A DNA stretch of 64,000 nucleotides, taken from contig CAJXNY010000003.1 in NCBI GenBank assembly GCA_913057435.1, forward strand, positions 142,700 to 206,699, read 5' to 3'. The position numbers and the translations under genes are program-made. A model generated the notes under the pieces. It was given only the letters and a program-made list of their open reading frames with translations. It did not search any database and was not told the DNA's origin. The stretch is from an uncultured Oceanospirillaceae bacterium (lineage in GTDB: Bacteria; Pseudomonadota; Gammaproteobacteria; Pseudomonadales; Balneatricaceae). Of this stretch, positions 1-8,847 are shown piece after piece. Every line of letters begins with the position of its first letter. Within the stretch, counting starts at the first letter, position 1.

Positions 1-1
1 C

Positions 2-124
2 AGCCAAAACAGCAACCCGGACGACGACGCTATCGACGCCGCCATGTCCGGTAACGTCTGCCGTTGCGCCACTTATCCGCGTATTCGCAACGCCATCAAA
101 TCTGCTGCCGATAAACTGAGTTAA
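2..124 (+). CDS. [2Fe-2S] small subunit of a molybdenum hydroxylase, C-terminal end only
   Basis: Only the last 40 codons are in the window; the gene starts upstream. The reading frame ends in TAA at 122-124 and contains the motif [12 protein letters not shown]. This is the second, helical [2Fe-2S] cluster-binding motif (CxRC) of the small subunits of xanthine dehydrogenase-family enzymes such as isoquinoline 1-oxidoreductase IorA. The subunit passes electrons from the molybdopterin subunit to an acceptor. The molybdopterin subunit gene starts 11 bp downstream, so the two form one operon. The family is clear from motif and context; the substrate is unknown. Confidence 0.85.
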   Translation, partial: SQNSNPDDDAIDAAMSGNVCRCATYPRIRNAIKSAADKLS

Positions 125-134
125 GGAGAGCGAC

Positions 135-2327
135 ATGTTGCACCGCATACAGGCACGTCCAACCGCACAGATGCCCACCAGCCGCCGTGGTTTTCTTAAA
201 TTGATGGCAGGCACCGGCGCAGGCCTCACCCTAGCGCTGAACACTTCAGTGCAGGCCAGCACCGCAAGCGCCAGCCTGAACAGTGACGGCAGTTTTGAGC
301 CCAACGCCTTTATTCGCATCAACCCGGACAACACCATTGCCGTGGTCGTTAAACACCTGGAGATGGGCCAGGGCGCATTCGTCGGCCTGACCACACTGAT
401 CGCCGAAGAGCTGGATGCCGACTGGCAACAGATCCGCCCCGAACATGCCCCGGCAGACTCACGTTACAACAACACATTCTGGGGTATGCAGGGGGTTGGC
501 GGCAGCAGCGGGCTGGCTAACTCGTTCAACCAGTTACGCATTGCCGGTGCAACAGCCCGAGCTATGCTGGTAGCCGCTGCGGCCCAGCAGTGGCAGGTTG
601 CCGTACGTGATATCAGCGTAAAACAGAGCGTTATCAGCCATCAGGCCAGTGGCCGCAACGCCACCTTTGGCGAGCTGGCCAGTGCGGCGGCACAACAGAA
701 AATCCCGCCAGCTGACAGCCTGACCCTGAAGAACCCGGCAGATTTCACCCTGATCGGCAACGCGAAAGTGCGCCGCAACGATGCCGGTAAAACAAACGGG
801 ACAGCGCTATTCACCCAGGATATTCAGCTGCCGGGCATGCGGGTTGCGATGGTCGCCCACCCACCACGTTTTGGTGCCACCGTCGCCAGCGTTGATGACA
901 GCAAAGCCCGTGCGCTGTCTGGCGTCATCGATGTTGTACAGATCCCCTCCGGTGTTGCCGTTATTGGCAAAGACACCTGGAGCGCTAAACAGGGCCGTGA
1001 TGCGCTGGTTATCCGCTGGGATAACAGCAAAGCATTCCGGGGCAGTTCTCGCCAGATGCTCGATGATTACCACCAGCGCGTGCAACAGCCCGGCACAACC
1101 GCTCGCAATGATGGAGATACCGTTTCCGCGCTAAACACTGCCAGCAAAGTGATCGAAGCCACCTTCGAGTTCCCCTATCTGGCACACGCCGCAATGGAGC
1201 CGATGAACTGTGTTGTACAGGTGACCGAAACCGGTTGTGAGATCTGGAACGGTGCTCAGATTCAGACATTAGATCAGGGAGCCGTGGCTGCCATACTGGG
1301 CATCAAGCCCGCACAGGTTAAGATAAACACCCTGTTTGCCGGTGGCAGCTTTGGCCGTCGCGCTAACCCGGCCAGCGACTACATTGTCGAAGCCACACAG
1401 GTCGCCCGCAGCCAGCCCGGTATCCCGGTTAAGCTGATATGGACCCGCGAAGACGATACCCGTGCCGGGTATTACCGCCCGGCCTACGTACACAAAATCC
1501 GTGCCGCCCTGGACGACAACGGCATGCCCCTGGCCTGGCAGCAACGTATTGCAGGCCAGTCTATTATTCAAGACACCGCGTTTGAGTCAGCCATGGTGAA
1601 AAACGGTATCGACAGCACCTCCGTCGAAGGCGCTTCTACCCTGGCGTATCAGGTGCCGAACCTGCAGGTCGAACTCCACACCGTTAAGCAGCCCGTACCG
1701 GTGCAATGGTTGCGCTCTGTGGGCCATACCCACACCGGTTTTTCAACAGAAGTGTTTATAGACCAGCTGGCTAAAGCCGCCGGAAAAGACCCGGTAGACT
1801 ACCGCATGGCATTGCTGACGGAGCACCCCCGCCACCAGGGTGTACTCAGGCTGGCAACTGAGAAAGCCAGCTGGGGCTCACCTCTGCCTGCCGGGCGTTT
1901 CCGAGGCGTTGCCGTACATGAGTCTTTCCATAGTTATGTGGCACAGGTCGCCGAGATCGCCATGCATGACGATGGCACCTTCAGCGTTGAAAAAGTCACC
2001 TGTGCCGTGGATTGCGGTATTGCCGTCAACCCGGATGTTATTCGCGCACAGATGGAAGGCGGCATCGGCTACGGCCTGTCACCGGCTTTGATGAGTGAGA
2101 TTACGCTGGAAGACGGCCAAATCGTGCAATCCAACTTCCATGATTATCAGGTGCTGCGTATCAACCAGATGCCAGCCATTGATGTGCACATTGTGCCCTC
2201 AGCCGAAGCCCCCACCGGTGTCGGCGAACCGGGCACTCCGCCCATCGCGCCTGCCGTGGCCAATGCCCTGGCAGCAGCGACCGGTGAATGGCAGACCACT
2301 CTGCCATTGAAAGGCGCGCGGCTGTAA
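135..2327 (+). CDS. Molybdopterin-binding large subunit, xanthine dehydrogenase / isoquinoline 1-oxidoreductase (IorB) family
   Basis: 730-residue large subunit of a molybdenum hydroxylase that oxidises aldehydes or N-heterocycles using water-derived oxygen. It starts with a twin-arginine signal (SRRGFLKL, Arg17-Arg18, then a hydrophobic stretch to about residue 42), so the enzyme is probably folded with cofactor in the cytoplasm and exported by Tat. The aldehyde-oxidase-like domain follows, with glycine-rich cofactor motifs (GGSFGRR near residue 400) and the C-terminal GVGEPG near residues 695-700, whose Glu is the catalytic base in this family. The start has an AAGGAG-like ribosome site. 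Cofactor-maturation genes xdhC and mocA lie directly downstream. IorB-like organisation (small subunit first, fused large subunit, Tat signal) is clear; the true substrate cannot be read from sequence. Confidence 0.9.
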   Translation: MLHRIQARPTAQMPTSRRGFLKLMAGTGAGLTLALNTSVQASTASASLNSDGSFEPNAFIRINPDNTIAVVVKHLEMGQGAFVGLTTLIAEELDADWQQIRPEHAPADSRYNNTFWGMQGVGGSSGLANSFNQLRIAGATARAMLVAAAAQQWQVAVRDISVKQSVISHQASGRNATFGELASAAAQQKIPPADSLTLKNPADFTLIGNAKVRRNDAGKTNGTALFTQDIQLPGMRVAMVAHPPRFGATVASVDDSKARALSGVIDVVQIPSGVAVIGKDTWSAKQGRDALVIRWDNSKAFRGSSRQMLDDYHQRVQQPGTTARNDGDTVSALNTASKVIEATFEFPYLAHAAMEPMNCVVQVTETGCEIWNGAQIQTLDQGAVAAILGIKPAQVKINTLFAGGSFGRRANPASDYIVEATQVARSQPGIPVKLIWTREDDTRAGYYRPAYVHKIRAALDDNGMPLAWQQRIAGQSIIQDTAFESAMVKNGIDSTSVEGASTLAYQVPNLQVELHTVKQPVPVQWLRSVGHTHTGFSTEVFIDQLAKAAGKDPVDYRMALLTEHPRHQGVLRLATEKASWGSPLPAGRFRGVAVHESFHSYVAQVAEIAMHDDGTFSVEKVTCAVDCGIAVNPDVIRAQMEGGIGYGLSPALMSEITLEDGQIVQSNFHDYQVLRINQMPAIDVHIVPSAEAPTGVGEPGTPPIAPAVANALAAATGEWQTTLPLKGARL

Positions 2328-2404
2328 CGCCGCCCCCTGTGCTGGCGATTATACGGCCAGCACAGGGGCTGACCTTTCTTATCCACCATGGAGTAACCCC
2401 TTAC

Positions 2405-3457
2405 ATGTCGACTCATATTCAAAGCCTGCTGGCACAGTGGTACCCCCTGCGGGATCAGACAGACTGGGTGCTGGGCACCCTCTACAAAACAGAAGGCCCC
2501 TGCTATCGCAAAGCCGGTGCCATGATGCTGTTCAGCGGTCTGGGGCAACAGCTGGGTATGCTCAGCGGCGGTTGCCTGGAGTCCGATATTCAGACCCACG
2601 CCCGCCGGGTGATGCAACAGGGCCGAAACCTGACCCTGTGCTACGACGGCAGTGACGAAGATGACCTTTCCTTCCAGCTGGGTATCGGCTGTGGTGGCAC
2701 CGTACATATCCTGCTGCAACCGATCACCGCCGCGAACGACTATTTACAGCTGGATCAGGTCTATCAGGCACTGAACAGCCATACCCCCGGCCTCTATCAT
2801 CAGACACTCCAGACCACGCAAAACCGGTTTGAAGCACAGCCCAATGCCCAGCTCATCCCCGGCTCGGCTCAGCTGCAGAGCAAACCCGACCAGGACCTGC
2901 TGATAACGCCCATCCGGCCAGCACCCCACCTGCTGATCATCGGCGGCGGTATTGATGCACGCCCCGTGGTAGCCATGGCGAAGCAGCTCGGCTGGCAAGT
3001 CACCCTCTGGGACCCTCGCCCCGCCAATGGCCGTCGGGAATTTTTTATGGAAGCCGACCAGCTACTCGCTGGCCCCATCACACAGCTGGACGACTATCTG
3101 CAGCAGCACCCCGCCGATGCTGCCATTCTGATGAGCCACAACATTACGCTGGACGCCACCGCCCTGAAGCAGTTAAGTCGGCATCCGCTACGTTATATGG
3201 CCTTGCTCGGCCCACTTAACCGCAAACAGACCGTGCTCAGCCAGGCAAATGTGGATGAACAACGTCTACCCTGCCCACTGGCTGGCCCCGCCGGATTAAG
3301 CATTGGTGGCGAACTGCCAGAAAGTATCGCCCTGTCCATTCTCAGCGAATGCCATGCGGCATTGTACAAACGCAGTGGCGGCTCATTCAGTGGCATCCTT
3401 AACGCCGAGGCTGACGCTGATACACAACGCAGACAGCAGGCCCACCATGCCGCTTAA
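2405..3457 (+). CDS. XdhC/CoxI family molybdenum-cofactor insertion/sulfuration protein
   Basis: 350 residues. XdhC-type proteins bind molybdenum cofactor, promote its sulfuration and deliver it to xanthine-dehydrogenase-family enzymes, here most likely the large subunit encoded just upstream. The N-terminal XdhC/CoxI domain contains LSGGCLESDI (about residues 58-67), and a C-terminal Rossmann-like domain contains LLIIGGGIDARPVV followed by TLWDPRP. The reading frame is open further upstream, but the ATG at 2405 has a GGAG ribosome site at a sensible distance and begins the conserved domain, so it is preferred over a start at 2288 inside the upstream gene. The 3' end overlaps the next gene by 11 bp, indicating translational coupling. 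Confidence 0.88.
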   Translation: MSTHIQSLLAQWYPLRDQTDWVLGTLYKTEGPCYRKAGAMMLFSGLGQQLGMLSGGCLESDIQTHARRVMQQGRNLTLCYDGSDEDDLSFQLGIGCGGTVHILLQPITAANDYLQLDQVYQALNSHTPGLYHQTLQTTQNRFEAQPNAQLIPGSAQLQSKPDQDLLITPIRPAPHLLIIGGGIDARPVVAMAKQLGWQVTLWDPRPANGRREFFMEADQLLAGPITQLDDYLQQHPADAAILMSHNITLDATALKQLSRHPLRYMALLGPLNRKQTVLSQANVDEQRLPCPLAGPAGLSIGGELPESIALSILSECHAALYKRSGGSFSGILNAEADADTQRRQQAHHAA

Positions 3458-4049
3458 AATCGCCGCGATGATACTCGCCGCAGGCCAGGCCAGCCGCTTC
3501 GGCAGCTGCAAGCAACTGGCCCAGTGCCAGAACCAGCCGATCATCCAGTCGGTAATCAACGCCGCAGCACCACTGGCCGGGGATATACACATTATCACCG
3601 GCCACTGGCACCCTGCGCTCTCTCAGGCCCAGACCAACGGAACAATCCACGGTGGTCAGCTGCACTACAACCCCGACTGGAAAGATGGCATGGGCCGCTC
3701 AATCGCCTACGGCGTCACCCAGCTGGCGGCAGAATACGATGGCATTATGATCCTGCTGTCGGACCAGGTTGCCTTGCGCAGCGATCACATCCAGACACTG
3801 CTGGATGCCTTCACCGGCGACAACATCGTCTGCAGCCGCTATCAGCACCGCCGGGGCGCACCGGCGCTGTTCCCGGCCAGCTGTTTCCCTCAGCTACAAC
3901 AGCTGGCGGGGGATCGGGGCGCACAAAAACTGCTGAACAGCAGCACCCTGCCCATCACCGAACGGGCACTGCCGGAAGCCGCCATTGATATTGATACCCC
4001 AGAAGCCCTGGCTGACTGGACGCAGGCGATATTGCCATCCCCGTCATGA
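3447..4049 (+). CDS. MobA-like NTP transferase (molybdenum cofactor cytidylyltransferase/MocA family)
   Basis: 200 residues of the MobA/MocA nucleotidyltransferase fold. Such enzymes attach CMP or GMP to molybdopterin; the CMP form is used by xanthine-dehydrogenase-family hydroxylases, which fits the operon. The nucleotide-binding signature AAMILAAGQASRFGSCKQL lies at residues 6-24, LLSDQV (metal-binding Asp) near residues 107-112, and DIDTPEA near the C-terminus. The ATG at 3447 lies inside the end of xdhC (11-bp overlap) and places the signature at the expected distance from the N-terminus; the longer open frame from 3303 is not needed. CMP rather than GMP specificity is inferred from context. 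Confidence 0.85.
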   Translation: MPLKIAAMILAAGQASRFGSCKQLAQCQNQPIIQSVINAAAPLAGDIHIITGHWHPALSQAQTNGTIHGGQLHYNPDWKDGMGRSIAYGVTQLAAEYDGIMILLSDQVALRSDHIQTLLDAFTGDNIVCSRYQHRRGAPALFPASCFPQLQQLAGDRGAQKLLNSSTLPITERALPEAAIDIDTPEALADWTQAILPSPS

Positions 4050-4071
4050 TTCCCTACTATTAGCCCCGCAT

Positions 4072-4223
<152 letters not shown>

Positions 4224-4344
4224 GCGAATACGGCCCCCTGTGGGCTGTATCCGTTCGTGCTCAGGTTTTCGTCAGTATCAAACTGACAGAACCCGGCCCT
4301 TCTACGCCCTGATTCTGGTAATTAAACAATCAATGAGGTTTACC

Positions 4345-4989
4345 ATGAATCAGTCTTTACTTACCCCGTTTGGCACGCCAGTAGCGCGTGTGGAAACTGC
4401 ACTGCAAGCACTGCGCAATGGCCAGGGAGTTCTGGTCGCCGATGATGAAGATCGCGAAAACGAAGGTGATCTGATCTACGCCGCACAATCACTGACCACC
4501 GAACAGATGGCACTGATGATCCGTGAATGCTCAGGCATCGTCTGCCTGTGCCTGACCGACGAACGTGTTCAGCAACTTGAGTTGCCGATGATGGTCACAG
4601 ACAACACCTGTACCAATCACACCAACTTCACCGTCACCATCGAAGCGGCCACAAACGTCACCACCGGTGTATCGGCAGCCGACCGGGTAGAAACCATCCG
4701 CACCGCCACCGCCGACGGTGCCCGCCCGGACGATCTCAACCGCCCTGGCCATGTCTTCCCTCTACGCGCTCACCCTGAAGGGGTGCTGGGCCGCCGTGGC
4801 CATACCGAAGCCACCATCGACCTGATGCGGCTGGCGGGGCTGACGCCTTACGGGGTGTTATGTGAATTGACCAATGTCGATGGCAGCATGGCACGCTTGC
4901 CGGAGCTGGTTGATTTTTCACAACGTCACCAGATGCCAATCCTGACCATTGAAGACCTGGTGCAGTACCGCCTGCAAACAGGCAGCTGA
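4345..4989 (+). CDS. ribB: 3,4-dihydroxy-2-butanone 4-phosphate synthase
   Basis: 214 residues, close to the usual length of stand-alone gammaproteobacterial RibB. It converts ribulose 5-phosphate to 3,4-dihydroxy-2-butanone 4-phosphate plus formate, feeding riboflavin synthesis in the cytoplasm. Family motifs are present in order: [15 protein letters not shown] (about residues 33-47, metal-binding acidic loop), [37 protein letters not shown] and [13 protein letters not shown]. No GTP cyclohydrolase II domain is fused. The ATG at 4345 is preceded by a GAGG ribosome site; longer open frames run into the riboswitch leader. The FMN riboswitch upstream indicates feedback control by flavin. Confidence 0.96.
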   Translation: MNQSLLTPFGTPVARVETALQALRNGQGVLVADDEDRENEGDLIYAAQSLTTEQMALMIRECSGIVCLCLTDERVQQLELPMMVTDNTCTNHTNFTVTIEAATNVTTGVSAADRVETIRTATADGARPDDLNRPGHVFPLRAHPEGVLGRRGHTEATIDLMRLAGLTPYGVLCELTNVDGSMARLPELVDFSQRHQMPILTIEDLVQYRLQTGS

Positions 4990-5070
4990 TCACCAAGTAT
5001 CAGCGGTTTTTTGTGGGACCGGTGTCCCCACCGGGAAGCTTTTGCACTGCTCTCAGGTCCACGTAGTGAC

Positions 5071-5372
5071 GGGCTATCGCTGAACCAGCGAACGTAATTT
5101 TCTTTCCGTAGCTGCCAAGGGGACTTCGTCCCCTTAACAATCCCCTGCACCTCCACAGAACGGCTATTTCCAATTTTCTGCCGACTCTTACGCTGAAGAA
5201 AATAAACTCCCTCGTACCTCGGTCAAACAAATTTTCCTCTGATCGCTTCAGAGTCACCATAAAATCGGGCCGTTCAGAGTCGGCGTAGTTACGGGTGCCA
5301 ACTGGTAATGAGTCACTTCGTTACAATCTCTGGCGCTACGCCTGACATTCCCGGTGGAGACACCGGCCTCAC
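5071..5372. repeat. R repeat element 1 (left edge of module copy A)
   Basis: First of five long members of an interspersed repeat family. It begins with GGGCTATCGC and holds a perfect hairpin (8-bp stem AAGGGGAC/GTCCCCTT, 3-nt loop) at 5117-5135. A conserved block with AACTCCCTCGTACCTCGG and TCAAACAAATTTTCCTCTG follows, and it ends near CCCGGTGGAGACACCGG. The exact 8.9-kb duplication starts inside it at 5116. An inverted piece of the same family (GTGGGACCGGTGTCCCCACC) lies just upstream at about 5015-5034. There is no convincing coding potential. Confidence 0.8.
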
Positions 5373-5473
5373 AGAAACACCAATAGCACGCGGCACTATC
5401 CAGCCAGGTACACCCGGTGGGACAGTGGCACCCTCCGGGCATAAATCCTCAGCAGGAAGCTTTGCTGCCCGCC

Positions 5474-5884
5474 CTATTCCGGCTGACGAATACCAAAGGG
5501 TAGTTGCACCCGCTCATCGGAATGGGCAGCCAGCTGGTCCAGCCAATGGGGACGGCGGTGCATTGCCACCTGCACGGCTTGCACATCAATGCTGTCGGGG
5601 AAATTTCCCTGATAGAAGCTGATCGCCTCTTCAACCGTGTGTGCAGCGATCAGCCAGCGCTGGTGTAATGCGCTTTGTACGCTGAACACTGGCGTGCGTT
5701 CCAGCTGGCTGGCAATCCTGTCGCGCACAGCACCACGCAGAATCCGGCAATGGTCAGGGGCCTGGATACCGAACACAGCCTGACGGCTACATTCACGTTT
5801 CTCGATCAACACAATGGAAATTGTCTCGCCTGTGGGCAGGCTGATGGTGGTCTGGTCGCCATTATTGGCAGTGAGTAGCAGCAT
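5474..5884 (-). CDS. Divergent CsrA-like protein with C-terminal extension (copy A)
   Basis: 136 residues. The first 60 follow the CsrA fold by eye: MLLLT at the start, ETISIVLIEK in the place of strands 2-3, and VFGIQAPDHCRILRGAVRDRI matching the CsrA strand 4-5/helix segment with GVNAP and HREEI. CsrA is a dimeric RNA-binding translational regulator. Here the paired arginines after LT are replaced by Ala-Asn and the HRE core reads LRG, so only one of the main RNA-contact arginines remains. About 75 extra residues follow that I cannot place in a family. The start has a strong AAGGAG site 8 nt upstream. The gene ends where the R repeat begins, is duplicated at 23612-24022, and has a shredded relic at 16633-16711. 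The CsrA relationship is my reading of the alignment; a role is not known. Confidence 0.7.
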   Translation of the reverse strand: MLLLTANNGDQTTISLPTGETISIVLIEKRECSRQAVFGIQAPDHCRILRGAVRDRIASQLERTPVFSVQSALHQRWLIAAHTVEEAISFYQGNFPDSIDVQAVQVAMHRRPHWLDQLAAHSDERVQLPFGIRQPE

Positions 5885-6702
5885 GAGTTCACTCCTTGAA
5901 GTACAGAGTCCATCGCAATGGCGGTGCGCCTGTTTAATGTGGCGGCACAGTCCATCGCTGTTTTCAGAACAGAGGGGCTTTACTGAAAGGACACGTAGCG
6001 GCCAACACAGGCATAGCGGACAACGGCAAAAGGCAGGCCAGCGGACTGACCTGCAAACTGCTTTCCATACGCCAGGGCCGTACGTAGTTTCAGTATCGGA
6101 AAATCAATACGGCAGATGCAGTGATGCTAAGTGCCACTGCACCGTAACTGACGCCATAGAAACCACGGCCCCCTGGCTGCACATCGCGACAACAGACAGT
6201 GGATAACAGAGAAACGAGCACCGTTTATCGCCGCGAAACCCCACAACCGCCGAACAACAGGCAGGGGTAAGCGATACACGCCTAAGTGCATGGAAGTAAA
6301 GGAAAAACACTTGCGCAGGGGAACCCCTGACATACAATAGAACGCAGCCATTCTTGACTCCTGTTTCAGTCTTGATTGGTTAGCTATCCCGATCGTGTTG
6401 GCGCACATCGGGGTAGCGCTTCTTTATTATCAGCCGGTTAAATACAGGTAATGCACAACTCCTGTTATGACACTCAACGCCTGAGCAACCGGCCCACCCA
6501 GTTACAGGCAGGGATATATGACTATAGATTGGGGGTTGGTGGCAAGTGGTTTTTTGTTAACTCAGGACGACATTCAACAAAGTATCTTCACACATTTAAT
6601 AAAATTTATTTTTGATTAAACGTTATGGAAAATCATAAGCTTTCTGGGCATACATCTGGTGAAATCAGTTAATTCAATAAGTTATAAAGCAAGGATTAAT
6701 TC
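5885..6702. other. 818-bp stretch without a supported gene (copy A)
   Basis: It holds the divergent upstream regions of the CsrA-like gene (left) and the zinc-ribbon gene (right). Short frames on the minus strand (for example 6104-6337) have no ribosome site, no recognisable motif and mutually overlapping frames, so I do not call them. A stem-loop with 11-bp arms (6383-6393 with 6407-6417, one G-U pair) stands out. From about 6540 the base composition turns strongly AT-rich, like the two genes that follow. Confidence 0.5.
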
Positions 6703-7074
6703 ATGCATGTAACCGTAAACCTACACGAATGCAAGCACTGCTCAGGTACAGGAACCTGTTCCAACGGTACCGAATCAACATCATGTAATGTGTGTGCAAA
6801 GAAAAATGAACTACCATTTTGGCGACAAAACAATCAAATAGGTTTAATATGTGGGTCCTGTGGCGGAATAGGAAAAGCAGAACCTCTAACTGAACGGATG
6901 AATAAAAGAGTTGCACCTATGCTGGCTATCTCTCTTATTATAGGATTGCTTACCCTTATATTCATTACTGCTATTTTAAAAAACCCATATTTTTCTGAAA
7001 TTCTAGCTTTCTCTAGCGCTATCATTGGATCAGTAGCAGGATTCTATTTTTCAAGTAACAAAAACATACCTTAG
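6703..7074 (+). CDS. Zinc-ribbon protein with two C-terminal membrane segments, unknown function (copy A)
   Basis: 123 residues, not recognised as a named family. The N-terminal half carries cysteine pairs spaced like a DnaJ-type or zinc-ribbon module: CKHCSGTGTC, CNVC and CGSCGGIG, suggesting one or two bound zinc ions. Two hydrophobic segments follow (about residues 73-94 and 100-117), so it is probably anchored in the inner membrane with the zinc domain in the cytoplasm. The start has an AAGG ribosome site. Composition is much more AT-rich than the neighbours, suggesting recent acquisition. It lies 40 bp upstream of another AT-rich membrane-protein gene, probably co-transcribed. Confidence 0.6.
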   Translation: MHVTVNLHECKHCSGTGTCSNGTESTSCNVCAKKNELPFWRQNNQIGLICGSCGGIGKAEPLTERMNKRVAPMLAISLIIGLLTLIFITAILKNPYFSEILAFSSAIIGSVAGFYFSSNKNIP

Positions 7075-7114
7075 CAATAAAACCCCTATATAGAAAAAAG
7101 GATAAAGATTAAGG

Positions 7115-7564
7115 ATGACAGTAGAGAATGACTACAAAAGATCACTCGAAGAAATCTATAAATCATTCCCTGAAGAAACCAGGGCATTGCTTGATGATGA
7201 GGTTTTAAAGATATGGATCACTTTCATATTATGGGGTTCTTTCACACTTTTATCTGCAGTATTAATATGGCATCTAATTTATTTTGACTTCATTAAAGAA
7301 CCTATTAGTAAAAGAATTCAGCGAACTGGAAACATTATTCCCGTACTAGCCATCATAGGGGAAAGCACATTCATCTATAAGTTAAATAAGCTTACTAGCG
7401 TTATACACCCAGCACAACTTACTTATGAAATTTATAAAACAAGAAAATTCAGGTTTCTTTTTAAAACGACAATAATAGTTACTAGTATACTTATATGCTT
7501 GGGAGCCATTTCCTCCGGCTATGGGGATTTAATTTACGACAGTATATCTCTGATAAAAATATAA
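7115..7564 (+). CDS. Small membrane protein, unknown function (copy A)
   Basis: 149 residues, not recognised. The N-terminus is charged and helical, followed by a hydrophobic segment at about residues 33-54, a weaker one at about 73-88 and a third at about 117-135, so an inner-membrane protein with two or three spans is likely. It lies 40 bp downstream of the zinc-ribbon membrane gene and shares its AT-rich codon use, so the two were probably acquired together and are transcribed together. No catalytic motif is visible. Confidence 0.6.
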   Translation: MTVENDYKRSLEEIYKSFPEETRALLDDEVLKIWITFILWGSFTLLSAVLIWHLIYFDFIKEPISKRIQRTGNIIPVLAIIGESTFIYKLNKLTSVIHPAQLTYEIYKTRKFRFLFKTTIIVTSILICLGAISSGYGDLIYDSISLIKI

Positions 7565-7615
7565 CTAGCCCACAACGCTACACTAGAAAAAACCACCAAA
7601 ACGGAGAATTCCGCA

Positions 7616-8083
7616 ATGATAGCCAAGGACATAGATTTGGGTAAGGTGCTCTTTATCCGAAAACGGCTTACCATTCCTGAGATTGGCAGAGAAAGCATGG
7701 AATGCTGTGGTCGGATACACGCGCTGGCGGAGCAACAGGGCCTGGATATCGTTGGGCCGTGGAATTTCATCTCTTATGATTTGCCCAAAGATATCGATAC
7801 GGAATTCTTTATTGAGTATTGCCTGCCGGTGAGTGGTGATTGTGATGTAATTGCAGATGACCTTGTTCAGGCTAAGACACTGAGTACGTTCAACTGCATG
7901 AGCCATACCTATGAGGGTGCGTTGACGGGACTGTTTGAGGAAGGCTATCAGCCTTTACTGCAGCATATCACGGCAAAAGGCTACGCTTTTACGGGTGAAA
8001 GCCGGGAGGTTTACCATACATGGAGCGCCCCTGAATCCATGGAAAATGTGGTTGAGATTCAGTTTGGCGTTAGCCTGTCGTGA
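7616..8083 (+). CDS. GyrI-like / AraC effector-binding-domain protein (copy A)
   Basis: 155 residues resembling the stand-alone effector-binding fold found in GyrI (SbmC) and at the C-terminus of AraC/MerR-type multidrug regulators such as Rob and BmrR. Supporting segments are an early LFIRKRLTIPEIG, GPWNFISYD near residue 47, a central EYCLPV strand, and a repeat of the fold ending in ESMENVVEIQFGVSL. There is no helix-turn-helix, so it is not itself a DNA-binding regulator; such proteins bind small hydrophobic ligands or, for GyrI, gyrase. The ATG at 7616 has a GGAG ribosome site. It converges on the response regulator gene downstream. Confidence 0.7.
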   Translation: MIAKDIDLGKVLFIRKRLTIPEIGRESMECCGRIHALAEQQGLDIVGPWNFISYDLPKDIDTEFFIEYCLPVSGDCDVIADDLVQAKTLSTFNCMSHTYEGALTGLFEEGYQPLLQHITAKGYAFTGESREVYHTWSAPESMENVVEIQFGVSLS

Positions 8084-8118
8084 TGAGACTAACTAGCAGT
8101 AGTGCCACCTATAAGTAA

Positions 8119-8151
8119 TGTCAGGTAATGGCGTGTTTACCCTGCCTGACA
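8119..8151. terminator. Stem-loop between convergent genes (copy A)
   Basis: TGTCAGGTAA pairs with TTACC..CTGACA across a short loop with a 4-nt bulge. It sits between the convergent GyrI-like and response-regulator genes, where a shared terminator is expected. There is no clear T-run on the plus strand, so termination is an inference. An identical element lies at 26257-26289. Confidence 0.35.
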
Positions 8152-8154
8152 CAT

Positions 8155-8847
8155 CTACCCCACCACTCCATACCGTCTTTCCGGCCGCCCCACCCCGCCA
8201 TAGTGAATATCTGTTTTTAGCGTTCCGGTTGTGGTCAGGTATTCCAGATAGCGGCGGGCAGTGGTGCGACTGGCGCCGATCTGCTGGCCGACCTCTTCCG
8301 CGCTTAGCCGTTGCTGGCTGTCGGTAAACACAGCCACCACCTTTTCCAGCGTCAGGGCATCGATGCCTTTGGGTAACCGGGTATCGGGGTCTGTGGTGCT
8401 GCCGCTGGGGCTGTTACGTTGCAGCAGCCGGTCAAGTTCTGGCTGGGCGAGTGACTCCATGGCGTGTAGCCTGGCGCGGTGTTGCTGGTAGTTTTCAATG
8501 GCTTCCTGCAGCCGCTCGAATACCAGTGGTTTGAGGATGTAGTCAAACACTCCACCGTGCAGGGCTTCGCGCAGGGTGGTAACTTCGCGAGCAGCGGTGA
8601 CGAGGATAACGTCGGTGTGCTGGTTACGGGCGCGCAGCTGGCGCAGCAATTCCAGCCCGGTGCCATCGGGAAACTGGACATCCAGCAGCATCAGGTCCGG
8701 CTGCATCACCTCTACCAGGTCCCGCGCTTCGGTCAGGCCGTGGGCGATGCCCACCAGCTCACAGCCTTCGATACGTTGCAGAAAGCGTTGCTGAATCTCG
8801 GCGATCTGTGGGTCGTCTTCGGCGATCACGATACGAATCGGGGTCAC
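8155..8847 (-). CDS. CitB/DcuR-family response regulator for tricarboxylate uptake (copy A)
   Basis: 230 residues. The N-terminal receiver domain has the acidic pair Asp10-Asp11, phospho-acceptor Asp56 in DLMLLD, Thr84 and Lys106 (LKP). A linker and a C-terminal helix-turn-helix (about residues 178-215, SAEEVGQQIGASRTTARRYL) follow the CitB/DpiA/DcuR arrangement. The start overlaps the stop of the kinase gene by 4 bp, so the pair is translationally coupled. The kinase gene diverges from tctC, so the tctC promoter region is the likely target. A fragmentary relic of this gene lies at 16783-17021. Confidence 0.9.
   Translation of the reverse strand: MTPIRIVIAEDDPQIAEIQQRFLQRIEGCELVGIAHGLTEARDLVEVMQPDLMLLDVQFPDGTGLELLRQLRARNQHTDVILVTAAREVTTLREALHGGVFDYILKPLVFERLQEAIENYQQHRARLHAMESLAQPELDRLLQRNSPSGSTTDPDTRLPKGIDALTLEKVVAVFTDSQQRLSAEEVGQQIGASRTTARRYLEYLTTTGTLKTDIHYGGVGRPERRYGVVG

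Noticed and set aside
5308..5622. 104-residue plus-strand frame across R1 and the CsrA-like gene (also 23446-23760)
   Set aside because: Overlaps repeat sequence and the antisense of a gene with a strong ribosome site; not conserved at R3.
6104..6408. Overlapping 77- and 93-residue minus-strand frames in the 818-bp gap
   Set aside because: No ribosome site, competing frames and no motif. A third frame with a hydrophobic end near 6100-6230 has no good start.
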